NCBI GenBank assembly: GCA_945874515.1
Contig: CAMCHA010000111.1
Location: 1 to 7,497, forward strand
Origin: Asaia bogorensis
GTDB lineage: Bacteria; Pseudomonadota; Alphaproteobacteria; Acetobacterales; Acetobacteraceae
Length of the DNA: 7,497 bases
Direction: 5' to 3'
The translations under genes were made by a program, and so were the position numbers. Each line of letters opens with the position of its first letter. Position 1 is the stretch's first letter. The notes beneath the pieces were generated by a model. It worked only from the letters and a program-made list of their open reading frames with translations. It was not told the origin of the DNA and did no database searches. Below are positions 1 through 5,891 of the stretch, piece by piece.

Positions 1-194
1 CAGGAAACGCGCACAATATCCACCCCGGCCAATTCGCTGAGGCGGATTTGCGCAATCGTCGCCGCCGCATCTTCGGTGGGCGTATTGGTCATGGTCTGCA
101 CAGTAATCGGCGAATCACCGCCCACCGGCACGCGCCCGACATGGATCAGCCGCGATTTGCGGCGCTCGATCTTCTGATAGGGACGATAGGACAT
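1..194 (-). CDS. ispG: 4-hydroxy-3-methylbut-2-enyl diphosphate synthase IspG/GcpE, N-terminal part
   Basis: IspG is the cytosolic 4Fe-4S enzyme of the non-mevalonate (MEP) isoprenoid pathway. It reductively converts methylerythritol cyclodiphosphate to HMBPP. Only the first 64 codons lie in the window. They read [20 protein letters not shown] and continue with the family hallmarks [19 protein letters not shown] (residues 22-40) and the [10 protein letters not shown] strand (55-64) of the N-terminal TIM barrel. The iron-sulfur cysteines are near the C-terminus and out of view. The ATG at 194 is the first possible start, because an in-frame TAA lies upstream at 228-230. The gene follows rodZ on the same strand after 74 bases; rodZ-ispG is also adjacent in E. 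coli. It is truncated by the window edge and does not look broken. Confidence 0.95.
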   Translation of the reverse strand, partial: MSYRPYQKIERRKSRLIHVGRVPVGGDSPITVQTMTNTPTEDAAATIAQIRLSELAGVDIVRVS

Positions 195-236
195 GCGGCG
201 GACCCCAAGCTTGGTTTTGTCCCGCGATTATGCCGT

Positions 237-258
237 GGCTTTCGCCGCGCCGAAAGCC
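237..258 (-). repeat. Inverted repeat (hairpin) in the rodZ-ispG gap
   Basis: GGCTTTCG at 237-244 pairs perfectly with CGAAAGCC at 251-258, giving an 8-bp stem with a 6-base loop. It begins about 10 bases after the rodZ stop codon and lies 42 bases before the ispG ATG. No T tract follows it on the minus strand, so it is not a classical intrinsic terminator. It could be an RNA processing or stabilising hairpin, or a partial attenuator between the two genes. Its function is inference. Confidence 0.45.
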
Positions 259-268
259 TTGAAACGCG

Positions 269-1159
269 TCAAGGCCTCGGCGGCGTGGCAGGGGCTGGGC
301 GCGGTGCCGGGGCGGGAGTGTTCGCCTGAGCGGGCGGCGCCCGCAGCCGTTCCGGCTCCAGCGCGATATTACGCCGCACACCTGGCCCGCCGAAGGGGTC
401 CACACCCTGCCCATCCACCAGGATATCCAGGCTCTCGGCCTTGCCTGTGGTCAGCACAATCCCCGGGCGATTTGGGATTTCAATGGTCTCACCGGCGCGC
501 AGTACACGATCCGTCAGCACCCGATTGCCCGGATTATCGCGGATTTGCACCCAGCTTTCGCCCTTGGCGCGGACCAACACGCGCGGCTTGTCCGGGTCTA
601 TCCGCGGTGGCGGAGGCGCGGCGACAGGTGCCTGGGCGGGCGCGGGCGTTTCCACAACCAGGGCCGCAGGTGTTTCCCGCGTGTCCGGCCCCTCGGCCGC
701 GCGTTCCAGCCGGGGCGGCAGCGGGGGGACGGCATCCACCACCCGCTCACCACGCCCGCTCCATTGATACCAGGCGACATAGCCGCCCATGGCGAGTGCC
801 AAGCCAAGCGCTGCCAGAACCCCGGTCGGGATGCCGCGCCGGGGCACGGGTTCAGGGAAGACCAAGTCACCTGATTTGGTCACCGCCGTGCCGGATACGT
901 CCCGGAAGCGGCGCACTGCATCATCCGGATCAAGCCCAAGCGCGGTCGCGTAGGACCTGACGAAACCAACGGCATAGGCCGCACCGGGTAGGTCCTTGAT
1001 CCGCCCTTCCTCAAGCGCCTGCAAATAGCGCTTATTGATGCGAAGCTGCGCCGCCGCATCCTCAAGGCTCACGCCAAGCGCATTCCGCGCCTCGCGCAGT
1101 TCTTCACCAACGCGGGCGGCTTCCTGGACAGTGTTTTCAGTACGGGCAGAGCGTTTCAT
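269..1159 (-). CDS. rodZ: RodZ-like cell-shape protein (HTH, one membrane segment, C-terminal RodZ domain)
   Basis: This 296-residue protein has the RodZ layout. A cytoplasmic helix-turn-helix of the HTH_25/XRE type lies at about 16-80 (GEELREARNALGVSLEDAAA, then a YLQALEEGR segment and an AYAVGFVRSYA helix). One membrane segment lies at about 110-132. A Pro/Ala-rich linker follows (143-191). A periplasmic beta domain (DUF4115, about 193-272) has the WVQIRD and LRAGET patterns. The tail is again Ala/Pro-rich. In known RodZ proteins the HTH domain binds MreB and tethers the elongasome to the inner membrane, so DNA binding is not its main role. The gene starts 15 bases after the flavoprotein gene stops, so cotranscription is likely. 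The ATG at 1159 has a GGA element 8-10 bases upstream. The family assignment is firm; MreB binding is inferred. Confidence 0.88.
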   Translation of the reverse strand: MKRSARTENTVQEAARVGEELREARNALGVSLEDAAAQLRINKRYLQALEEGRIKDLPGAAYAVGFVRSYATALGLDPDDAVRRFRDVSGTAVTKSGDLVFPEPVPRRGIPTGVLAALGLALAMGGYVAWYQWSGRGERVVDAVPPLPPRLERAAEGPDTRETPAALVVETPAPAQAPVAAPPPPRIDPDKPRVLVRAKGESWVQIRDNPGNRVLTDRVLRAGETIEIPNRPGIVLTTGKAESLDILVDGQGVDPFGGPGVRRNIALEPERLRAPPAQANTPAPAPRPAPATPPRP

Positions 1160-1174
1160 TGGGGTTCCAGCGGG

Positions 1175-2215
1175 TCAGGCGGCAGCGGCGGCAGACCGCG
1201 CCAGCATCGCCTGTGCCGCCTGATCACGCAATTCGGCGATGATTTCGGCGGCGCTTTGTTCCTGTGTGACCATGCCAACCGATTGGCCGGCCATGAGTGA
1301 GCCATTTTCGACATCGCCATCCATCACCGCGCGCCTGAGCGCCCCGGCCCAGAAATGCTCGATATCAAGCTGCGCGGCTTCCTTGGTGAGTTCACCGGAT
1401 TTGAAGCGGCGAATGGTGGCGGCCTGATGTTCCAGGAAGCGCTTGGTGCCTTCATTCTGCAAAGCGCGCACCGGGATCACCGGGAAACTCTCATCCAATT
1501 GGATTGTCGGAATGGCATCGCGCGCATTGCCGCGGATGAAGGCTTGCTTGAAATTGGCGTGTGCGATGGATTCCCGAGCGCACACAAATCGCGTGCCAAG
1601 CTGCACGCCAGCCGCGCCCATCTCAAGATAGGAAAGGATCGCCTCACCGCGCCCAATCCCGCCGGCCACAAACACCGGCACATCACGGATATGGGGCAGG
1701 ATTTCCTGCGCCAAAACGGTCAGCGACACCGGCCCGATATGCCCGCCCGCTTCACTGCCTTCAATCACCAGCGCATCCGCCCCAGCGCGGATCAGGCGCT
1801 TGGCCAGGGAGAGTGCTGGGGCAAAGCACACCACCTTCGCGCCGCCATCCTTGGCCTTTTTGATGGCGGTGCCGGGCGGAATGCCGCCGGCAAAAACAAT
1901 ATGCGAAACGCGGGCCGCCAGGCAGGTATCCACCAGCTGATCCAGCCTTGGATGCATGGTGATCAGATTGACGCCGAAGGGCTTGGTTGTCAGCGCCTGA
2001 GTACCCGCGATTTCCTCGGCGAGGCGTGGAGGTTCCATCGCCCCGCAGGCGATCACGCCAAAGGCGCCAGCGTTCGAAAGTGCGGAGACTAAATGCCGTT
2101 CACTGACCCAGGACATGGCGCCACCCATGATGGCATAATGCGTGCCAAAAAACGCCGCGCCACGCGCCATCAGCCGATCAAGCTGCGCCAGTGCCTTGGT
2201 CTTGTCATCGCTCAT
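1175..2215 (-). CDS. Nitronate monooxygenase-family FMN oxidoreductase (2-nitropropane dioxygenase-like)
   Basis: This is a 346-residue FMN-dependent TIM-barrel protein of the NMO/2-nitropropane dioxygenase/FabK superfamily. Visible family motifs are GGAMSWVSERHLVSALSNAG (31-50), a GVNL strand (81-84), EGSEAGGHIG (152-161, with the conserved histidine at 159), VAGGIGRGEAI (183-193, phosphate-binding) and GVQLGTRF (203-210). A C-terminal NGSLMAGQSVG segment lies at 304-314. Class I members oxidise alkyl nitronates. Related members act as enoyl-ACP reductases (FabK) or have unknown physiological substrates, so the substrate here is not known. The ATG overlaps the lysC stop as ATGA (2212-2215), which suggests translational coupling to aspartate kinase. 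The C-terminus is an alanine run, common in high-GC genes. No membrane segment or signal peptide is seen. Confidence 0.88.
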   Translation of the reverse strand: MSDDKTKALAQLDRLMARGAAFFGTHYAIMGGAMSWVSERHLVSALSNAGAFGVIACGAMEPPRLAEEIAGTQALTTKPFGVNLITMHPRLDQLVDTCLAARVSHIVFAGGIPPGTAIKKAKDGGAKVVCFAPALSLAKRLIRAGADALVIEGSEAGGHIGPVSLTVLAQEILPHIRDVPVFVAGGIGRGEAILSYLEMGAAGVQLGTRFVCARESIAHANFKQAFIRGNARDAIPTIQLDESFPVIPVRALQNEGTKRFLEHQAATIRRFKSGELTKEAAQLDIEHFWAGALRRAVMDGDVENGSLMAGQSVGMVTQEQSAAEIIAELRDQAAQAMLARSAAAAA

Positions 2216-3435
2216 GCCGGTGCATCCAAACCATAGGCCGTGTGCAAGGCGCGCACGGCAAGTTCCGTGTAATCCGCACTAACCAACACGCTCACCTTGA
2301 TTTCGCTGGTGGAGATCACCTGGATATTGATGCCCTTTTCCGACAGCGCCTTGAACATGGTGGTGGCGACGCCGGCGTGGCTCCGCATCCCAATGCCGAC
2401 CACGCTTATCTTGGTGACATCCGGGTCAGCGAGCAGCGCTTCATAACCAAGCTCACCGCGGGCTTTTTCCAGCACATCCTGCGCGCGTGCCAGATCAGCC
2501 TTGCCGATGGTAAATGTCATATCCGTGCTGCCATCGGCGCCGATATTCTGCACAATCATGTCCACATTCACATTGGCTTTCGCGAGCGCACCGAAAACGG
2601 CGGCGGCCACACCGGGCCTGTCCGGCACGCGGCGGAGCGTTATCTTGGCGTCATCGCGCGAATAGGCGATGCCGGAAACGACGGGGTGTTCCACGATTTC
2701 ATCCTCATCAACCACGAGCGAGCCTGGCTTGTCTTCAAAGCTGGAAAGCACCTGCACGCGCACACGCTGCTTCATCGCCAGTTCAACCGAACGCGTCTGC
2801 AAGACCTTGGCGCCGACAGACGCGAGTTCAAGCATCTCCTCATAGGAAATGCGTTCAAGCTTGCGGGCGCGCGGCACAATGCGCGGGTCGGTCGTATAAA
2901 TGCCATCCACATCGGTATAGATATCGCAACGATCCGCCTTGACGGCGGCGGCTATGGCCACAGCCGACAGATCAGACCCGCCACGCCCGAGCGTAGTGAT
3001 GCGGTTGCGCTTGGGCTCAATGCCCTGAAAGCCCGCCACCACCGGCACCTGGCCTTGCTGCATGCGTTCAATCAGCGCCGCGCCATCAATGCTTTCAACC
3101 CGCGCCTTGCCATGCGCCTGGTCCGTGATGATCGGCACCTGCCAGCCCTGCCAGGACCGCGCATCAACGCCAATCGCTTGCAGGGCAATGGCGGTCAGGC
3201 CGGTTGTCACTTGCTCCCCAGTCGCAACCACCGTGTCATATTCGCGCGCATCATGCAGCGGGGATAGGTCCTGGCACCATTTCACCAACTGATTAGTCAC
3301 ACCCGACATGGCGGAAACCACGACAGCCACCTGATGGCCGGCATCTACCTCTCGCTTCACGCGGGCGGCGACATTGCGGATACGATCCAGATCAGCGACT
3401 GAGGTGCCGCCGAATTTCATGACAATACGGGCCAT
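2212..3435 (-). CDS. lysC: Aspartate kinase (ACT-regulated)
   Basis: Aspartate kinase phosphorylates L-aspartate with ATP, the first step towards lysine, diaminopimelate, threonine and methionine. The 407-residue length is typical of monofunctional LysC. The N-terminus MARIVMKFGGTSVAD holds the nucleotide-binding KFGGTS motif (7-12). SAMSGVTN is at 41-48, TLGRGGSD at 148-155 and YTDVDGIYTTDPR at 173-185. Two ACT-type regulatory domains follow (about 263-325 and 343-403), with QNIGADGSTDMTFT (296-309), GMRSHAGVA (349-357) and ISTSEIKVSVLV (374-385). These are the segments where lysine/threonine feedback effectors bind in characterised homologues, so feedback inhibition is expected. The gene heads the minus-strand cluster and is divergent from ubiG. 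Its upstream region shows only a distant AGGGA, so the ribosome-binding site is weak or atypical. Confidence 0.97.
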   Translation of the reverse strand: MARIVMKFGGTSVADLDRIRNVAARVKREVDAGHQVAVVVSAMSGVTNQLVKWCQDLSPLHDAREYDTVVATGEQVTTGLTAIALQAIGVDARSWQGWQVPIITDQAHGKARVESIDGAALIERMQQGQVPVVAGFQGIEPKRNRITTLGRGGSDLSAVAIAAAVKADRCDIYTDVDGIYTTDPRIVPRARKLERISYEEMLELASVGAKVLQTRSVELAMKQRVRVQVLSSFEDKPGSLVVDEDEIVEHPVVSGIAYSRDDAKITLRRVPDRPGVAAAVFGALAKANVNVDMIVQNIGADGSTDMTFTIGKADLARAQDVLEKARGELGYEALLADPDVTKISVVGIGMRSHAGVATTMFKALSEKGINIQVISTSEIKVSVLVSADYTELAVRALHTAYGLDAPA

Positions 3436-3570
3436 AGAAGGCTATTTTCCCTGGGCGGGGCGGAAAAGGAAGGACCGGCGGTTGCGCCGGCGCGCGGGGC
3501 GGGACAGATACCGGGGGGGCGGGTTGCGCGCAACCCATCCCAGCGGATCAGGGCTAGAAAGGGCATCACC
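3436..3570. promoter_or_regulatory. Divergent lysC-ubiG intergenic region, G-rich and rich in inverted repeats
   Basis: These 135 bases separate the lysC ATG (minus) from the ubiG TTG (plus), so promoters in both directions should lie here. No convincing -35/-10 pair was recognised. The region holds a 6-bp hairpin (CCGGCG 3475-3480, CGCCGG 3485-3490), several G runs including seven Gs at 3513-3519, and a perfect 16-bp palindrome at 3521-3536. An AAAGGG element just before the TTG at 3571 is a reasonable ubiG ribosome-binding site. Confidence 0.55.
3521..3536. promoter_or_regulatory. Perfect 16-bp palindrome GGGTTGCGCGCAACCC, possible operator
   Basis: GGGTTGCG at 3521-3528 is followed directly by its reverse complement CGCAACCC at 3529-3536. 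With no spacer it would be a poor RNA hairpin but a good site for a dimeric DNA-binding protein. It lies 34 bases before the ubiG start and 85 bases before the lysC start. A GTTGCG element recurs at 3481-3486, inside the neighbouring hairpin. Operator function is inference from symmetry and position only. Confidence 0.35.
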
Positions 3571-4305
3571 TTGGCGGAAGCAACGGCGCTTGGGGCGGAA
3601 ATCGCCAAGTTTAACGCTCTGGCCGCGCGCTGGTGGGACCCAAATGGCCCCATGAAGCCGCTGCACCGGATGAACCCGGTGCGCATTGGCTGGATTGCCG
3701 AAAGGCTGGCCCGCGCCCATGGCCGCAAACCGGGCGGGGCAGCGCCCTTGGCAGGGCTCAGGGTTTTGGATGTCGGTTGCGGGGCAGGGCTGGCTTCTGA
3801 GGCGCTGGCGCGGCTCGGCGCTGAGGTGACCGGCATGGATGCGGCGCCCGAGGCGCTGGCGGCAGCCCGCGCCCATGCCGAAGCGGGCGGGCTTGCGATT
3901 GATTACCGCCAGGGCGGGCCAGAGGATTTGGCCGAGGAAGCGGGCAGCTTTGACGCCGTGGTTTGCCTGGAAGTGATTGAGCACGTGACGAAACGCGCGG
4001 CCTTTCTGGGCGCGCTGGCCCGCGCTGCCCGGCCTGGGGGATTGGTGTTCCTTTCCACACTGAACCGAACGCCGCGGTCCTTCCTGATGGCGAAGCTTGG
4101 CGCGGAATATCTGCTGCGGCTGCTGCCGGTGGGCACGCATGATTGGCGCATGTTCGTGACCCCCGCCGAGCTTGGCGCGGGGCTGCGCGGGACGGGGCTT
4201 CGCGTTGCTGATATTGCGGGCATGGAAATGGAGTTTTCAGGTGCCTGGCGCATTACTCGCGATACGGGGGTGAATTACCTGATGATGGCGGAAAAGCCCG
4301 CTTAG
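3571..4305 (+). CDS. ubiG: Ubiquinone biosynthesis O-methyltransferase UbiG
   Basis: UbiG is an S-adenosylmethionine-dependent methyltransferase that carries out both O-methylations of the ubiquinone ring at the inner membrane face. The 244-residue product has the family's N-terminal signature: EIAKFNALAARWWDPNGPMK (10-29), then LHRMNPVR (31-38). SAM motif I is VLDVGCGAG (65-73), the acidic residue ending motif II is in VTGMD (86-90), and VVCLEVIEHV lies at 130-139. GTHDWRMFVTPAEL (188-201) is also typical. The start is a TTG at 3571 with AAAGGG seven bases upstream. The first in-frame ATG, at 3652, would delete the conserved KFNALAARWWD segment, so the TTG is preferred. The gene is divergent from lysC, and its TAG stop shares two bases with the yraN stop. 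Confidence 0.95.
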   Translation: MAEATALGAEIAKFNALAARWWDPNGPMKPLHRMNPVRIGWIAERLARAHGRKPGGAAPLAGLRVLDVGCGAGLASEALARLGAEVTGMDAAPEALAAARAHAEAGGLAIDYRQGGPEDLAEEAGSFDAVVCLEVIEHVTKRAAFLGALARAARPGGLVFLSTLNRTPRSFLMAKLGAEYLLRLLPVGTHDWRMFVTPAELGAGLRGTGLRVADIAGMEMEFSGAWRITRDTGVNYLMMAEKPA

Positions 4306-4697
4306 GCATCGCCAATTCTGAAGGCATCGGCGATGCGCCGAATGGTGCCGTCTGCCGCGACCAGCATGACATCAAAGCGCATCCCAGCCGCGCCATGGCC
4401 GGGGTTGGCGGCAAGCCAGGCCTCTGCGGCGGCTACAAGCCGTGCGCGTTGGCGCGAGCCAAGGGCGAAGGCGGCCTCTGCCAGGGATGGCCGGGCCTTT
4501 ACTTCAATGAACGCGAGCAAGCCTTCGCGTTCGGCGATCAGGTCAATTTCGCCGGCTTCGGTGCGGAGCCTTTGGGCAACGATTTGCCAGCCCTCAGCGC
4601 TAAGCGCTGCGGCGGCGAGGGCTTCGGCATCCTGACCGGCGGCATAAGCGCGCCGGCCACGCAGCAGGCGATGTGTGGGTGGGGTTTGGCGGGGCAT
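4302..4697 (-). CDS. yraN: YraN/UPF0102 family protein, nuclease-like fold
   Basis: This 131-residue protein belongs to UPF0102 (YraN), a small family with a PD-(D/E)xK nuclease-like fold and no settled function. Motifs seen are GQDAEALAAAAL (21-32), RTEAGEIDLIAE (45-56), FIEVKAR (63-69, the E-x-K core at 65 and 67), and RFDVM (107-111). The ATG at 4697 is chosen because GGAG lies nine bases upstream and the product then begins close to the conserved block. A longer reading from 4763 would add 22 unconserved-looking residues. The gene is convergent with ubiG (TAA and TAG overlap) and divergent from the restriction endonuclease gene. In many proteobacteria yraN sits next to rsmI. That neighbour is absent on this side, which fits insertion of the restriction-modification pair here. 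Confidence 0.92.
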   Translation of the reverse strand: MPRQTPPTHRLLRGRRAYAAGQDAEALAAAALSAEGWQIVAQRLRTEAGEIDLIAEREGLLAFIEVKARPSLAEAAFALGSRQRARLVAAAEAWLAANPGHGAAGMRFDVMLVAADGTIRRIADAFRIGDA

Positions 4698-4816
4698 TAC
4701 ATGAAACTCCAGGGAGCTTATCTCAGACCAGATCGAATGGCCGTCGAAACCAAGAGCATGCAAATTCGTTCATATTGCTATCTAATGTGGTTTCCCGAAT
4801 CGTAGCGCAGGGTCTG
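4698..4816. promoter_or_regulatory. Divergent yraN-endonuclease intergenic region, probable promoter of the restriction module
   Basis: This 119-base gap is noticeably more AT-rich than the flanks. It must hold the yraN leader (GGAG Shine-Dalgarno for minus-strand translation) and probably the endonuclease promoter. A TCTAAT hexamer at 4781-4786 differs from the -10 consensus at one position, but the hexamer 17 bases further upstream matches TTGACA poorly. AGGGT at 4809-4813 is the likely ribosome-binding site for the ATG at 4817. No controller (C-box) repeat was recognised. Confidence 0.35.
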
Positions 4817-5794
4817 ATGCCGAAGCAAACACGACAACTATCCCCACGGTTTGGCATCGCCGAGTGGTTCGGGCGCGATATACTTGACCTAACGCCCAAA
4901 GAACGCAGCGACATAGCCTTGGATTTGCTCCGCCCAAAAAGGGAAAGATCGGAACGTCCCTGTCCTTTTCAGGCCCGCAAACAAGGCGCCAAATGCTCGA
5001 AAGAGGGCGGGGTGTGTTCGCTTCGCCTCTATGCGCCCGACCAAGGCGCAGAAACCGAGGCCGTGATGGCCAAACCCGTTGAAGGGCCGGCAGGAGCGTT
5101 GCGCGTAACCTGCCCCTATCGCTTTCATCACGAACTGGAAGTGTTGCGTTGGGTTGGTGAGACTATTCTCGACGATGCCAATCCTCTCATCGCAGCGGAG
5201 GTTGGTTTTCTTGAGGGAGGCCCGCTTCTGAACGGCGAGGAAGGGGATGATGTGGGCCGGCTGGACATGATTTTGGTGAAATCTGGCCCAGTGGCTTCCG
5301 AGGCGCTGCATTGGGCTGCCTTGGAGATTCAGGCGGTTTATTTCAGTGGCGACGCCATGAGAGGCGATTTTGAATCCCTGACTGATCCGCACTTGAGTTC
5401 CCTTCCCTTTCCCAAGGGTCGCCGGCGGCCTGATTATCGCAGCAGCGGGCCTAAGCGCCTGATGCCGCAGCTTCAGATCAAGGTTCCCACTTTGCGGCGC
5501 TGGGGAAAGAAAATGGCGGTTGTGGTTGATCGGCCCTTTTTTGATTCAATTGGCGAAATGGACCGGGTCGCGGATATCTCCAATGCGGATATCGCCTGGT
5601 TCATCGTGGGTTTCGAAAACGCCGCTGATGACGGGCCGAAGCGCCTGATCCGCGATGAGGTCCGTTTCACGACCCTCGAACGATCCGTGGAAGGGCTGAC
5701 CGGCGGTAAGCCAGTGCCCTTGCAGGTATTTGAGAGCCGCATCAGGCACAAGTTGCTGCCGCGCGATCAGCGCTCCAAAAGGAGCGATAGGTAA
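4817..5794 (+). CDS. NotI-family type II restriction endonuclease
   Basis: This 325-residue protein resembles NotI (383 residues). It is expected to cut an unmethylated palindromic target in incoming DNA. Visible shared features are an FGIAEWFG N-terminal segment (12-19) and four cysteines at 49, 60, 67 and 99. These sit in CPF, KC, GVC and TCPYR contexts and match NotI's unusual cysteine-bound metal site. The PD-(D/E)xK-type core has Asp150 (VGRLDM) followed by ALEIQAVYFSG (168-178), giving Glu170 and Gln172; NotI also has the LEIQ variant, glutamine replacing the usual lysine. The C-terminal tail (308-325) is basic. ATG 4817 is preferred over GTG 4673, which would overlap yraN and add 48 residues unlike the family. 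The frame is intact. GC is lower than in flanking genes. Its stop overlaps an ATG (TAATG) preceded by a strong Shine-Dalgarno, pointing to coupling with the methyltransferase. Confidence 0.88.
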   Translation: MPKQTRQLSPRFGIAEWFGRDILDLTPKERSDIALDLLRPKRERSERPCPFQARKQGAKCSKEGGVCSLRLYAPDQGAETEAVMAKPVEGPAGALRVTCPYRFHHELEVLRWVGETILDDANPLIAAEVGFLEGGPLLNGEEGDDVGRLDMILVKSGPVASEALHWAALEIQAVYFSGDAMRGDFESLTDPHLSSLPFPKGRRRPDYRSSGPKRLMPQLQIKVPTLRRWGKKMAVVVDRPFFDSIGEMDRVADISNADIAWFIVGFENAADDGPKRLIRDEVRFTTLERSVEGLTGGKPVPLQVFESRIRHKLLPRDQRSKRSDR

Positions 5795-5838
5795 TGCCCA
5801 AGCTAAGCGGGGCTATTTTGATCGGAAAATACGGTTGA
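5777..5838 (+). other. Strong ribosome-binding site and ATG opening a 14-codon frame ahead of the methyltransferase
   Basis: AAAAGGAG (5777-5784) lies nine bases before ATG 5794, which overlaps the endonuclease stop as TAATG. This is the best translation start signal in the window's right half. Yet its frame gives only MPKLSGAILIGKYG before TGA at 5836-5838. The methyltransferase frame is one base away and open throughout this stretch. Either this is a short leader peptide, or it is the original methyltransferase start, now cut off by an indel. Short homopolymers (GGGG 5808-5811, TTTT 5816-5819, AAAA 5826-5829) lie where such an indel would fall. Confidence 0.5.
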
Positions 5839-5891
5839 CTGACCTCGAAGCTACAGGTATAAATCGTGAACATCCACCGACTCGGAAAGAC

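Noticed and set aside
193..960. Plus-strand open frame of 255 codons opposite rodZ
   Set aside because: It is rich in Pro, Arg and Ala with no domain pattern, a typical shadow of a GC-rich gene.
1355..2092. Plus-strand open frame of 245 codons opposite the flavoprotein gene
   Set aside because: It is antisense to a gene with all family motifs intact and has no recognisable start signal or motifs.
2191..3267. Long plus-strand open frame (358 codons) opposite lysC
   Set aside because: It lies antisense to a well-conserved aspartate kinase. It arises from the GC-rich third-position bias, and its histidine-rich product resembles no family I know.
3442..4140. Minus-strand open frame of 232 codons opposite ubiG
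   Set aside because: It is a shadow of ubiG, crosses the divergent intergenic region and has no domain.
4698..4763. Longer yraN reading from ATG 4763
   Set aside because: The added 22 residues do not look like the family, and ATG 4697 has a good GGAG at nine bases.
4673..4816. GTG 4673 as start of the endonuclease
   Set aside because: It would run over the yraN start and add 48 residues unlike the NotI family. ATG 4817 has a nearby AGGGT and begins just before the conserved FGIAEWFG segment.
5730..5891. TTG 5730 as start of the methyltransferase
   Set aside because: It overlaps the end of the endonuclease gene by 65 bases, lacks a ribosome-binding site and adds residues with no known motif. 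The open frame there is probably fortuitous.
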